Assembly (NCBI GenBank): GCA_963807305.1
Contig: CAWEBN010000011.1
Location: forward strand, 346,998 to 410,997
DNA from: JAOPZW01 sp963807305
Lineage (GTDB): Bacteria; Actinomycetota; Thermoleophilia; Solirubrobacterales; Solirubrobacteraceae
Direction: 5' to 3'
Length of the DNA: 64,000 bases
Position numbers and translations under genes: made by a program. Each line of letters starts with the position of its first letter. Position 1 is the stretch's first letter. This document shows positions 1 through 8,403 of this stretch, piece by piece. The notes beneath the pieces are model-generated. The model was given only the letters and a program-made list of their open reading frames with translations. It did no database searches and had not been told where the DNA came from.

Positions 1-1517
1 TCGCGGGCACGCTCACGCCCGACGGCGGTGAGGTGATGGGCACGAGCGAGAGCCGTTTCCTCATCGAGCAGGAGATGGACGCACCGGCTGGGGCGACGGT
101 CGCGTCGGTGCGTGCCCAGGCCCTGCAGGCGCCGCGTGCGGCGCTCGCCGCGCTCGAGAAGGCTGCGGCTGGCATCGCCGTGGGCGCAGAGGGCGCCGCG
201 CAACGCTACGAGGCAGCACTCGCCGTCGCGGAACGACTGGCGGCATGGGACGCCGAGCGGCGACTGGACGAGGTGCTCATCGGTTTGGATGCGCATTTCG
301 ATCCCGAAGGAGAGCTTGCCGGCCTCTCGGTCGGGCAGCGCTATCGCCTGCGGCTCGGCACTGCGCTGGCTCACCCGGCCGGCATCGTGCTGCTCGACGA
401 GCCGAGCAACCACCTCGACGACAGCTCGCTCGAGCGGCTTGTGCAGTGGCTGGGCGACTTTCGAGGGATCGCCGTGCTGGTGACGCACGATCGGTGGCTC
501 CTCGACGCGGTCGCGACGGCGATCTTCGACCTCGACCCGGCCCTCGGCCCCGGCGGCACCCGGTTTGGCGGAAGCTTCTCTGCCTACCGCGCGGCGCGCG
601 CCGCGACGCTGCGCGACTGGCGCCGGCGACATGCCGCGAGTCTCGACGCCGAGCGCGAGCTGTCCGATCGGCTGATCGCCGCTCGCGCCGCGGCTCCGGG
701 CCGTTGGCAGCCCGGCAAGGGCTCGGCCAAGCACGGACGCGAGAGCCGCGCAGCGAGCTCGGTGCGGCTCGTCCAGCGCCGCATCGAAGATCTCCGACGT
801 GACCGCGGCCCCGCCCCGCCGGATCCGCTCACGTTCACCGCGCCCGCTGCCGCGCAGATGAGCGACGAGATCCTGCTCGACGCCACTGCAATCGCTGTCC
901 ATGACCGCGTCGCCCAGCCGTCCGACGCGCCGATCCGCCTGCGTGGCCGCGGCCGACTGCTCTTGCGCGGCGCCAACGGAGCCGGGAAGTCCACGCTGCT
1001 GCGCGTGCTGGCCGGTCAACTCGCGCCTGAGTCCGGCACGCTCACGGTCGCGCCCGGCGCGCGGGTGGGCCTCCTGGCCCAAGAGGACGAGTGGGACCCG
1101 CAGCGCACGCCAACTGAGGTGCTCGGCGCATGGGACGTCGATCAGATCCGCGCGACCGGACTGCTGCTCGACGCAGATCTCGGCCGCCCGCTCGGCCGGC
1201 TCTCGGTCGGACAGCGCCGGCGGGTCGCGCTCGCCCGCGTGCTGCTGAGCCGGCCGTCGGTGCTGCTGCTCGACGAACCGACCAACCACCTCTCGGTCAC
1301 GCTCGTCGACGCACTCAGCGATGCCCTCCTCGCCGCGCCCGCCGCGGTCGTTCTCGTCACCCACGACCGGACGCTTCGCCACGCGATCCGCGACTGGCCC
1401 ACGCTGACCCTGTCGCCCGTCAGGAGGCCATCAGGAGCCTCGTTGAAGGACCAGCTTCACGCTCCCGCGCCGGAGCGCAGGCCTCACCACGAGCCGGACG
1501 GTGCCCGCGTGCTCTGA
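1..1517 (+). CDS. ABC-F family ATP-binding protein, 5' end outside window
   Basis: Soluble twin-ATPase protein of the ABC-F type (ribosome-associated or antibiotic-resistance factors with no membrane domain). The frame is open from base 3, where it reads as the stretch just after a Walker A motif (AGTLTPDGGEV), so the true start lies upstream and the first P-loop is missing from view. Visible parts are the first ABC signature (LSVGQRYRLRLG) and Walker B (LLDEPSNHLD), a charged linker, then a complete second cassette with Walker A GANGAGKST, signature LSVGQRRRVALA, Walker B LLLDEPTNHL and the H-switch VTHDR. It ends at 1515-1517, 61 bases before the next gene. ABC-F is secure; the subfamily and any drug specificity cannot be told from this. 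Confidence 0.9.
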   Translation, partial: AGTLTPDGGEVMGTSESRFLIEQEMDAPAGATVASVRAQALQAPRAALAALEKAAAGIAVGAEGAAQRYEAALAVAERLAAWDAERRLDEVLIGLDAHFDPEGELAGLSVGQRYRLRLGTALAHPAGIVLLDEPSNHLDDSSLERLVQWLGDFRGIAVLVTHDRWLLDAVATAIFDLDPALGPGGTRFGGSFSAYRAARAATLRDWRRRHAASLDAERELSDRLIAARAAAPGRWQPGKGSAKHGRESRAASSVRLVQRRIEDLRRDRGPAPPDPLTFTAPAAAQMSDEILLDATAIAVHDRVAQPSDAPIRLRGRGRLLLRGANGAGKSTLLRVLAGQLAPESGTLTVAPGARVGLLAQEDEWDPQRTPTEVLGAWDVDQIRATGLLLDADLGRPLGRLSVGQRRRVALARVLLSRPSVLLLDEPTNHLSVTLVDALSDALLAAPAAVVLVTHDRTLRHAIRDWPTLTLSPVRRPSGASLKDQLHAPAPERRPHHEPDGARVL

Positions 1518-1578
1518 TGGCCGATCGACTTGGCGCCGCGCCGGGGATCGCACCGGCGGGTTATGGCACGCTTGGCCC

Positions 1579-2418
1579 ATGCCGTGGGTCCCTGAGCTGT
1601 TCACCGCGCCGGTGCTCCAGCAGGTGCTGGACAAGCGCCGGCTCGAGCAGCTCGTCGCCGTGCCCTTCTTCGACGGCCTGGTCGCGGGGGAGCCCGATGC
1701 GCTGGTCGAGTCCTTCGCCGGCGAGCCCGAGCTCTACGACCCGGTCCGCGGACGGGTCAAGGGCGTCCAGGCGTTCAGGGCGTTCGTCGCCCGCATGAGC
1801 GCCTGGCTCGAGCAGCGCAACGTCTCGGTCGAGGACGTCGGGCACGTCGTCCTGCAGGACCGCGGCTTCGAGGAGGTGGTGCTGCACTTCGACCGTAGGA
1901 CCGGCCGGATCGGCCTTCCGTTCGCGCTCGTCGCCGACCGCCTGCCCGACGGACGGATCGACGAGCTGCGGATCTACCAGAGCAGCTGGCCGCTGACCGG
2001 CCGGCACGCGAACCGCGCACCACTGCTGCAGCGCGACCCTGAGCTGCGCGAGTCAGACGTCGTGGCCGAGTACCAGCGCGCGCTCGCGGCCGGCGACGTC
2101 GACGCGATCGTCGCTGCGTTCGAACCGGACGGCTATCACCGCGAGCCTGCCGGCGGCCAGTACGTGCACAGGGGTCCCGACGGCCTGCGCGCCTTCTACG
2201 AGCGGTCGTTCTCGAACGGCGGCGGCATTCCGCTGGAGCACTGCGCGCTCGTCGACGACGGACACGCGTGCGCGCTGGAGTACAACGTCGTGCGGTGGGG
2301 CGAGACGGAGCTGGCCCCGCAGGCCGGGGTCGCCGTCTACGTTCGCGGGCAGAGCGGCAAGCTCGCCGCCGCGCGCGTCTACGACGACACCGATCCGCCG
2401 CTCGCCCCACCCACGTAG
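1579..2418 (+). CDS. Tandem NTF2/SnoaL-like domain protein
   Basis: 279-residue protein that appears to contain two NTF2-like (SnoaL-like) alpha+beta cone domains, roughly residues 20-140 and 155-270. Each half has the family pattern of an N-terminal helix followed by a sheet ending in an aromatic-rich strand (for example LRIYQSSWP and AARVYDDTDP). I chose ATG 1579 (MPWVPELF) because the frame upstream of it overlaps the ABC-F gene and is arginine-rich with no domain character. No catalytic residues can be assigned; such folds serve as cyclases, isomerases or binding proteins. It ends 8 bases before the convergent peroxiredoxin gene. Function unknown. Confidence 0.7.
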   Translation: MPWVPELFTAPVLQQVLDKRRLEQLVAVPFFDGLVAGEPDALVESFAGEPELYDPVRGRVKGVQAFRAFVARMSAWLEQRNVSVEDVGHVVLQDRGFEEVVLHFDRRTGRIGLPFALVADRLPDGRIDELRIYQSSWPLTGRHANRAPLLQRDPELRESDVVAEYQRALAAGDVDAIVAAFEPDGYHREPAGGQYVHRGPDGLRAFYERSFSNGGGIPLEHCALVDDGHACALEYNVVRWGETELAPQAGVAVYVRGQSGKLAAARVYDDTDPPLAPPT

Positions 2419-2426
2419 CGGTCGTA

Positions 2427-3020
2427 TCAAGGCGCGGCCGGGTTCGCCGCGGCCCGGCGGTCCCAGCCGTGGAAGGGCGAGTGGTCGCCGGCGTTCCAGG
2501 CGTCGCGCAGCCCGGGGGCGCTGAGGTCCCAGTCGGGACGGATCTCGCGCGTCACGTCGCGCAGGTCCTGCCAGAGGTCGGCGAACGACGGGCGACCCCA
2601 GAACCAGTAGCCGTTGTAGACGCGGTGGACGACGAGCCCCGGCTTCAGCACGAGCGTGTGCGGGATCATCGGGTCGTGGTCGGGGTCGGTGTACTCCTGG
2701 ATGTCCAGGTCCCTCTGGACGATGCGCCCCGGGTCCGACAGGAACGGCCACTGGGCGCCGACCGACGCGCGGAACTCCTGGCTCTCGTGGTGGGCGTCGG
2801 TCGAGATGGTGGCGATCTGGGTGTAGGCCACGGCGATCTTCGGATGGTTCGCCGCGAGCTCGAGGTGCTGCTGGTGCTCCTTGGGGCAGTAGTGGCCGCG
2901 CGCGAGCGTGAGGATGAGAGGGTCGTCGCCCTGGATCTCGCTAAGTCGTTGCGGGAGGTTCGCGTGATCGGGCAGCTCGTAGTCGGGGAGCGTGCCGCCG
3001 GGTGCGATGTCGGAGCGCAT
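2427..3020 (-). CDS. AhpC/TSA-family peroxiredoxin
   Basis: 197-residue thioredoxin-fold protein. The stretch RGHYCPKEHQQ carries a Cys-Pro pair in the peroxidatic position after the first beta strand, followed by the ISTDAHHES segment typical of AhpC/TSA proteins and a cis-proline region (PHTLVLKPG). It probably reduces peroxides or acts as a thiol-specific antioxidant. It is the last gene of a minus-strand run (oxidoreductase 4766-6151, SDR, thioredoxin-like protein, this gene), 48 bases after its upstream neighbour, so co-transcription is likely. No second conserved Cys is obvious, so a 1-Cys mechanism or an external thiol partner, possibly its neighbour, is inferred. Confidence 0.8.
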   Translation of the reverse strand: MRSDIAPGGTLPDYELPDHANLPQRLSEIQGDDPLILTLARGHYCPKEHQQHLELAANHPKIAVAYTQIATISTDAHHESQEFRASVGAQWPFLSDPGRIVQRDLDIQEYTDPDHDPMIPHTLVLKPGLVVHRVYNGYWFWGRPSFADLWQDLRDVTREIRPDWDLSAPGLRDAWNAGDHSPFHGWDRRAAANPAAP

Positions 3021-3068
3021 CGTGTGAGCCTTTCAGTGTCGTCGGGAGCGGGATTGCTCATGCTGCGG

Positions 3069-4022
3069 CTATCCGAAGGTGAAGACGTACGCCTCGGCGC
3101 CGGGGTCGTGGAAGGTGATCTGCAGCGTGCGTTCGCGGACCGCGTCGTGCTGGCGCACGAGCTGGTAGAGGCGGCCGTCGCGGAGCACGCCGTTGCCGTC
3201 CTCGTCGACGTCGACGCCGTGTGACCGGCCCGGAGCCTCGCCGTCGAGGAGCACGCGGAAGGGGATCGGCGGTCGCGCGCCGGGGGAGAGGACCAGATGC
3301 GCGTCGCGCGCGTGGAAGCGGTAGGCGATGCTCCCGCCGGCCCGTTCGAGCACGAGGGCCTCGCGCCCGATCGCCCACTCGCCGGCGAGCGCCCACTGGT
3401 TGAGGCGCAGGCGCTCGGGGAGCTCGTAGGCGCGGCGTTCGTCGAACGCGTCGTCGTCCGGCGACGCGAAGTGCTCGCTGCGCGCGTAGCCGAGATAGGT
3501 CTCGGGCGTCTGCAGGTGGTCCCAGTCGGCCTGGGCCTCCGGGCCGACCCCTTCCACGGACACCAGCTCTCGCTCGAGGCCGAGCAGCCGCTGGAGCTCG
3601 CGTTCTGACTCCTCGTAGCGTCCTTCGCCGAAGTGCTGGTCGCGGATGATGCCCTCCGCGTCGACGAAGTACAGCGCCGGCCAGTACCGGTTGGCGAAGG
3701 CGTCCCAGATCTCGTAGTCGTTGTCGACGGCGACGGGGTAGTCGATCGCTCGGTCCCGCGTCGCCTGGCGCACCCGGTCGATCTCGTGCTCGAAGGAGAA
3801 CTCCGGCGTGTGGGCGCCGATGACGATCAGCCCGTCGTCTCGGTAGGCCTGCGACCAGGCGCGCACGTGGGGCTCCTGGCGCAGCCAGTTGATGCAGGTC
3901 AGCGTCCAGAAGTTCACGAGGACGACGTGGTCGCGCAGCTCGGCGGGGGAGAGCGGATCGGAATTGAGCCACTCGGTCGCCCCGCCCAGCGCCGGCATGT
4001 GCACGCGTCCGGATGAGGCCAT
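3069..4022 (-). CDS. Redoxin protein like the DipZ C-terminal region; CxxC reduced to one Cys
   Basis: 317 residues: a TlpA/redoxin-like thioredoxin fold (about residues 25-150) followed by a beta-rich domain (about 170-317) of the kind found at the C-terminus of DipZ/CcdA-thioredoxin fusions. The active-site stretch is FWTLTCINWLR. In DipZ relatives this is normally a C-x-x-C motif; here the first Cys (residue 43) is kept but the resolving Cys is Trp46. There is no signal peptide or membrane segment, so unlike DipZ it should be cytoplasmic. It lies 15 bases after the SDR stop and 48 bases before the peroxiredoxin gene. The altered motif suggests a monothiol or peroxidatic role. Confidence 0.8.
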   Translation of the reverse strand: MASSGRVHMPALGGATEWLNSDPLSPAELRDHVVLVNFWTLTCINWLRQEPHVRAWSQAYRDDGLIVIGAHTPEFSFEHEIDRVRQATRDRAIDYPVAVDNDYEIWDAFANRYWPALYFVDAEGIIRDQHFGEGRYEESERELQRLLGLERELVSVEGVGPEAQADWDHLQTPETYLGYARSEHFASPDDDAFDERRAYELPERLRLNQWALAGEWAIGREALVLERAGGSIAYRFHARDAHLVLSPGARPPIPFRVLLDGEAPGRSHGVDVDEDGNGVLRDGRLYQLVRQHDAVRERTLQITFHDPGAEAYVFTFG

Positions 4023-4037
4023 CGAGCGAACCCCCGG

Positions 4038-4769
4038 TCAGGCGACGAACTGCTGGCCGCCGTCGATGTCGTACGTCGCGCCGGTGAGGGCGGTGTTGGT
4101 CATGAGGTGGACGGCCAGCGCCGCCACGTCGGCCGGTCCGACCACCCGCCCGATGGGCAGCGTCGCGCGCAGCTCGTCGCGGCGGGCCTCGAGCCCGTCG
4201 GCGGAGAAGTAGGACGCCGACAGCGGGGTGTCGACGAAGCCCGCGGCGATGAGGTTGACACGAACCGGGGCGAGCTCGAGCGCGAGGGCCGCGGTGAAGG
4301 CAGGCAGCACGGCGGTGGCCGCGGAGGCGAGCCCGAGGGCGCGACTGATCTTCCGGCCGCCGGTGCCGCCCATGAGCAGCAGCGTTCCGCCGGGCCTCAT
4401 CTTCGGCGCCGCGTTGCGCGCGACGTTCAGCCCCAGCACGACGTGGCCCCCGAGCGCCTCGTGCACCTGATCTGCCTCCATCTCGAGCAGAGGCATGTAG
4501 CTGGGGCCGGGGCCGGTGACCAGCACGTGGTCGATCGGGGCCGGCAGCTCGTCGAAGAACCGCTTCAACGCTGCCGGGTCCGTGGCGTCGAAGGCGGCGG
4601 TGCTCCGCGCGTCGACGTCGCGCGCCGCCTGCTCGAGGCGCTCGGGATCGCGGCCGGTGAGGATGACGTCGGCGCCCTCCTGACGGGCGCGTCGCGCGGT
4701 CTCGAGCCCGATGCCGGCGCTGCCGCCGATCAGGACGACGGTCTGCCCGGCCAGTGCCTGCTCGCTCAC
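4038..4769 (-). CDS. Short-chain dehydrogenase/reductase (SDR)
   Basis: 243-residue Rossmann-fold NAD(P)-dependent oxidoreductase. It shows the SDR cofactor motif GGSAGIG, the LTGRDPERL strand that sets NADP/NAD preference, and a C-terminal GGQQFV end typical of classical SDRs. The usual YxxxK catalytic pair is not evident: after LLLMGGTGGRK the helix carries no Tyr-x3-Lys, so this may be an atypical or divergent SDR. The start is GTG 4769, which overlaps the TGA stop of the upstream oxidoreductase (GTGA), implying translational coupling; an ATG-led extension upstream would run through that gene in another frame. Substrate unknown. Confidence 0.8.
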   Translation of the reverse strand: MSEQALAGQTVVLIGGSAGIGLETARRARQEGADVILTGRDPERLEQAARDVDARSTAAFDATDPAALKRFFDELPAPIDHVLVTGPGPSYMPLLEMEADQVHEALGGHVVLGLNVARNAAPKMRPGGTLLLMGGTGGRKISRALGLASAATAVLPAFTAALALELAPVRVNLIAAGFVDTPLSASYFSADGLEARRDELRATLPIGRVVGPADVAALAVHLMTNTALTGATYDIDGGQQFVA

Positions 4770-6151
4770 GACAGGCTCGCCATCTGCGCGTCCATGGGCG
4801 TGACCGGCCGCGGCTTGTCGGCGATCTCCATCCGCAGCGCCATCACCGCCGCGTCGTAGATCCCCGAGAAGCTCGGGAACGGCTGGATCGTGTCGCTCAG
4901 CACCTCGAGCGGGACACGGGCGCGGATCGCGAGCGTCGCCTGCTGCAGCCACTCACCGGCCTCGGGCCCGAGGGCATAGGCGCCGGTCAGTCGCTCGCCG
5001 TCGCTGAGCAGCGTCAGGAACCCGTTGGACTCGGCGTAGGCGTGCGTGTAGGCGGCGGTCTTCGGGACATCCGACACGGGTGCGGTCGCGCTGAACTGCG
5101 CATCGATCGCGCCTACGGCCGCGGCCTGCGGATCGGTATAGGTGACGCGCGGCACCGCCTCGTAGTTCGCCGGATGCGCTTCGCCCGAGATGTTCGCCGC
5201 GACCACGTCGCCCTCGTATTCGCCGACGTGGGTCAGCGGCCAGATGCCGTTGACGTCGCCGATCGCCCAGAGGCGGTCGCCTGCGCGCAGGTGGTCGTCG
5301 ACCCGGATGCCCTCGGGGTGGGCCTCGACGCCGACGGTTTCGAGGCCGATGCCCTCGACGCGCGGGCGCCGGCCGGTGGCCACCAGCAGCCGGTCGCCCC
5401 GCAGCTCCGTGCCGCCGTCGAACTCCAGGACGAAGTCGTCGCCGTCCCGCCGCGCGGCGGCGGCGTGCATCCCCAGCATCAGCTCGATGCCGTCCCGGCG
5501 CAGCGCCTCGGCGAGCGCCTTGCCCAACGGCTCAGGCTCGCGGGGCAGCACCCGGTCGGCGCCCTCGACGAGCACCGCCTCGCCGCCGAGACGTCGCACG
5601 ACCTGCGCCATCTCGACACCCGCCGAGCCGCCGCCCAGCACCAGCATGCGGCGCGGGACGGCCTTCATGCTCGTCGCCTCGCGGGTGCCCCACACGCCCT
5701 CGAGCTCACGGAGTCCAGGGAGCGGGGGCACGATCGGATCCGAGCCGGTCGCCACGACGACGTGCTCCGCGGTGTGCCGGACACCTTCGACCTCGACCAC
5801 ACCGGTGCCGGCCAGCCGGCCCGAACCGCGCAGCAGGTCGATGCCCCGCTGCGCCAGCCAGCGCTCCTGGCCGGCGTCGGAGTAGTCCGACACCATGAAG
5901 TCCCGCCACGCCAGCGCGGCCTCGACGTCGACCTCCGCGCGCGCCCCGGCGTCGCGCGCGCCCTGCACCGCCTCGCCCGGGCGCAGCAGGCTCTTGGAGG
6001 GGATGCACGCCCAGTAAGAGCACTCACCGCCGACCAGCTCTCGCTCGACGACCGCGACGCGCAGTCCACGGGCCGCCAGCGCCGCGGCGCAGTGCTCGCC
6101 GGGGGCGCCGCCGCCGAGGACGATCACGTCGTGGTCATTGCTCGAGCTCAT
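4766..6151 (-). CDS. FAD-dependent pyridine nucleotide-disulfide oxidoreductase
   Basis: 461-residue flavoprotein of the lipoamide dehydrogenase/mercuric reductase family. Visible are the N-terminal FAD motif VLGGGAPGEH, the redox-active disulfide in CSYWACIPSK (Cys44 and Cys49), a second dinucleotide motif LVLGGGSAGVEMAQ for NAD(P)H, and the WAIGDVNG FAD segment. In the C-terminal dimerisation domain the usual His-Pro-x4-Glu catalytic dyad is replaced by a QPFPSFSG stretch near residue 425, so it is unlikely to be a true dihydrolipoyl dehydrogenase. First gene of the four-gene redox operon, with a 204-base regulatory gap upstream shared with the divergent glyoxalase-fold gene. Confidence 0.88.
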   Translation of the reverse strand: MSSSNDHDVIVLGGGAPGEHCAAALAARGLRVAVVERELVGGECSYWACIPSKSLLRPGEAVQGARDAGARAEVDVEAALAWRDFMVSDYSDAGQERWLAQRGIDLLRGSGRLAGTGVVEVEGVRHTAEHVVVATGSDPIVPPLPGLRELEGVWGTREATSMKAVPRRMLVLGGGSAGVEMAQVVRRLGGEAVLVEGADRVLPREPEPLGKALAEALRRDGIELMLGMHAAAARRDGDDFVLEFDGGTELRGDRLLVATGRRPRVEGIGLETVGVEAHPEGIRVDDHLRAGDRLWAIGDVNGIWPLTHVGEYEGDVVAANISGEAHPANYEAVPRVTYTDPQAAAVGAIDAQFSATAPVSDVPKTAAYTHAYAESNGFLTLLSDGERLTGAYALGPEAGEWLQQATLAIRARVPLEVLSDTIQPFPSFSGIYDAAVMALRMEIADKPRPVTPMDAQMASLS

Positions 6152-6235
6152 CGTTACCTCCGTCGGTTGCAGGCGGTCAGCGAGCGTGCTTGGGTGGATC
6201 CTCTCACTGGCAGAGTTCCGCTACCGGCGAGCGGT

Positions 6236-6302
6236 CGCGCCCGTGGAGGTACTGGTCGATGTGCCCTGGTCCAGGGTCCCGACCAGGGAGTCCACGGGTG
6301 CG
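6236..6302. promoter_or_regulatory. Nested inverted repeat between divergent genes
   Basis: Outer arms at 6236-6247 and 6291-6302 pair over 12 bases with one mismatch (CCGTGGA against TCCACGG is perfect). Inside, CCCTGGTC (6264-6271) pairs exactly with GACCAGGG (6281-6288) across 9 bases. The element sits in the gap between the minus-strand redox operon and the plus-strand glyoxalase-fold gene. It could be a two-site operator for a dimeric regulator or fold as a structured leader RNA; the sequence alone does not decide. Confidence 0.45.
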
Positions 6303-6355
6303 AGCGCGAGCAGGACGGGCGACACTGCTGCCGACAGCAATCAACGGAGGTCAAC

Positions 6356-6832
6356 ATGGCCGGCACCGAAGTAGGCGGCGAAGCGACGAACGGGGCCCAG
6401 AGCGCTCTGAGCGTGGACATGGCGCTCGAGGTCGTGACGGTGCCCGTCTCCGATGTCGATCGGGCAAAGAGCTTCTACGAGAGCATCGGATGGCGGTTCG
6501 ACATCGACCTGGTCGTCAGCGACGACATGCGCACGGTGCAGTTCACGCCGCCCCACTCGCAGTGCTCGATCCAGTTCGGCAAGGGCGGCACAGCGGCGCA
6601 GCCCGGGTCTGCCGCGGGCATGATCCTCGTGGTCAGCGACATCGAGGCCGCCCGAGACGACCTGGTCAGCCGTGGCGTCGACGTCAGCGAGGTGGCGGTG
6701 AATCGGCCCCCGGGCTTCGACGAGAACGCGCGCTCGTACTTCGCGCGGGCATCGTTCAGCGACCCGGACGGCAACCGTTGGCAGCTCCAGGAGATCACGA
6801 CCCGGCTCCCGGGCCGCGAGTGGGAGGACTGA
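6356..6832 (+). CDS. VOC (glyoxalase/bleomycin-resistance fold) protein
   Basis: 158-residue vicinal-oxygen-chelate protein with two beta-alpha-beta-beta-beta modules: VVTVPVSDVDRAKSFYES opens the first, and the second ends in the hallmark SDPDGNRWQLQEI. VOC proteins bind a metal and act as glyoxalases, dioxygenases or drug-binding resistance proteins; the substrate here is unknown. The start ATG 6356 has an ACGGAGG ribosome site at 6344-6350. The stop is followed one base later by the next small gene, so the two are probably translated together. Confidence 0.85.
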   Translation: MAGTEVGGEATNGAQSALSVDMALEVVTVPVSDVDRAKSFYESIGWRFDIDLVVSDDMRTVQFTPPHSQCSIQFGKGGTAAQPGSAAGMILVVSDIEAARDDLVSRGVDVSEVAVNRPPGFDENARSYFARASFSDPDGNRWQLQEITTRLPGREWED

Positions 6833-6833
6833 G

Positions 6834-7040
6834 ATGGACGTCGCCTCCCTGGCAGACCTGCTGCACGAGACGTCGGGGCGTCACGGCTCCTTCGAGGCGG
6901 TCGCCCCTCCGCACGACTGGTGGGACTGGTACGCCGCGTACATGGATGCGCGCGAGAGCGGCAGCGACCCGGACGAAGCCTCCGCGGCCGCCGGCCGCTA
7001 CATGGCGGAGGTCAAGCACGTCGCCGTCGCGGGTGCCTGA
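6834..7040 (+). CDS. Small conserved acidic/aromatic protein, likely VOC partner
   Basis: 68 residues with an aromatic cluster (PPHDWWDWYAAYMDARE) and a helical tail ending AGRYMAEVKHV. I recall this block as a C-terminal extension fused to glyoxalase-fold proteins in other actinobacteria. Here it is a separate reading frame starting one base after the stop of the VOC gene and shifted by +1 relative to it. It may be a natural split of a fused protein or the product of a small indel at the junction. No independent function is known. Confidence 0.6.
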   Translation: MDVASLADLLHETSGRHGSFEAVAPPHDWWDWYAAYMDARESGSDPDEASAAAGRYMAEVKHVAVAGA

Positions 7041-7055
7041 CGCAGGGCCTTCGCC

Positions 7056-7383
7056 ATGAGCACCGCCGACAGCAGCCCTTCCAGCAACGGCCGGGGCTCC
7101 GAAGCGTGGTCGCGGCCCTGGGCGCACATCAGCCTCGATCGCCGCAGCGCCGGCTACTGCCGCGTGACCTTCGACCACCCTCCGATCAACACGATCACCG
7201 CGACGATGACGCTGCCCGCCGACAGCGAGTTTCCGCCCGCCCTGGCCGATTTCTTCGAGCTTGTCGGCCGGCCCGGCCAGCAGGAGCAGTCCGCCCGGCT
7301 CGGACGCGCTCGGGTTCAACACCGACAGCGACTTCGAGCGGCGTCTCGGGCAGCGCGTCGTGGAGGTGAACGCCGACGCCTGA
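7056..7383 (+). pseudogene. Enoyl-CoA hydratase/isomerase remnant (internal deletion and frameshift)
   Basis: The N-terminal part reads as a crotonase-family start (SLDRRSAGYCRVTFDHPPINTITATM). It then jumps to what looks like the C-terminal helical tail (PPALADFFELVGRPGQQEQ), with the oxyanion-hole and catalytic core missing. The tail continues in another frame near 7290 (ALGFNTDSDFERRLGQRVVE) and ends at a TGA at 7381-7383. About 110 codons remain of a gene normally near 260. No active enzyme could result. The frame from 7056 stays open to 7598 but has no recognisable content past 7300. Confidence 0.6.
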
Positions 7384-7616
7384 GCTCAGGACGCGACAAG
7401 CTCGGACGCGGAGCTCGGCAAAGCGCCGGGCAGCTCCGAGCGGGATCGGATCGGCTGCCAAGCGTAACGACCACCGATGGCGGCCCGTGGATCCCCGGAT
7501 CGCGGGCGGCTGAGGCGCGGCTCGCCACGCCGCCGGCGGACGAGCTGACGGCGCCCGCCCTGGGCGGCCTGCTGGTTCCTGCCGTGGCTGCGGGCTGATC
7601 GCCCTCCCGAGCGCCG

Positions 7617-8351
7617 TCAGCCGGTCGCGTACTCGTCGTGCCGACGCACCCAGAGGGGCTCGTCGCCGCTCTCGTCGCGTCCCATCGGCGCCCGGTCGAG
7701 CAGGCCGTAGTAGGCCATCGCCGGCTCGAGTCCGCGCGCGGTGGTGACATAGGTCCGGTAGACCGTCCCGTCCGAGAGCGCGTACGCGCTCAGCCCCGGT
7801 CCCTCCGCGACGTAGCCGGCGACGTCGGTCCCCGACGAGTGCGCGTACTGCTCCACGCTCACGGGGATCTCGCCCGCGAGGAAGGGCCGCAGCTCCTCCG
7901 CGGTGTTGGTGAAGCCCAGGTCGCGGTTGAAGTCGCCGGCGCCGGCTGAGACCCACTCCAGGCTCCAGCCCATCCGCTGCCTGTAGGCCTGGAGCTTCTC
8001 GACCGGGGCCCGCGAGACGAGCACCATCGTCACGTCGCGCGCCGCCAGATGGACCGCGCTGGGATCGATCGTGTCGGCGATCGAGGAGCAGACAGGGCAG
8101 CCCGCCTCGTACGACGGACCGAACATGAAGTGGTAGATGAGCAGCTGCGAGCGACCGTCGAAGAGCTCGGCGAGCGACTTGGTCCCCGCCGTGGTCTCGA
8201 AGCTGTAGTCCTTCTCGACCGCCACCCAGGGGAGCTCGCGCCGCTTGTGCGCGAGCTCGTCGCTGCGGCGCGTGAGCTCCTTCTCCTCGGCGAGCAGCTC
8301 CTTGCGGGCCGCATCGAATTCCTGCTGGGTACCGACCGTGTGCTCGGGCAT
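7617..8351 (-). CDS. DUF899 thioredoxin-fold protein (copy 1)
   Basis: 244-residue DUF899 member, a thioredoxin-like family with a CxxC-type site after FMFGPSYEAG (CPVC). The signature blocks are an N-terminal coiled helix (EFDAARKELLAEEKELTR), the LPWVAVEKDYSFE strand, LAELFDGRSQLLIYHFMFG, and SRAPVEKLQAYRQRMGW. The start ATG 8351 (MPEHTVGT) matches the start of its neighbour (MPEHTIGT), which supports it over a codon 27 bases upstream. It lies 52 bases downstream of copy 2 on the same strand. Biochemical role unestablished; redox is inferred from the fold. Confidence 0.88.
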   Translation of the reverse strand: MPEHTVGTQQEFDAARKELLAEEKELTRRSDELAHKRRELPWVAVEKDYSFETTAGTKSLAELFDGRSQLLIYHFMFGPSYEAGCPVCSSIADTIDPSAVHLAARDVTMVLVSRAPVEKLQAYRQRMGWSLEWVSAGAGDFNRDLGFTNTAEELRPFLAGEIPVSVEQYAHSSGTDVAGYVAEGPGLSAYALSDGTVYRTYVTTARGLEPAMAYYGLLDRAPMGRDESGDEPLWVRRHDEYATG

Positions 8352-8403
8352 CGCCTGTCGCTCCCTCTTCGAGGTCACCGGCGATTATCCCGAGCAGCGA
8401 AGG

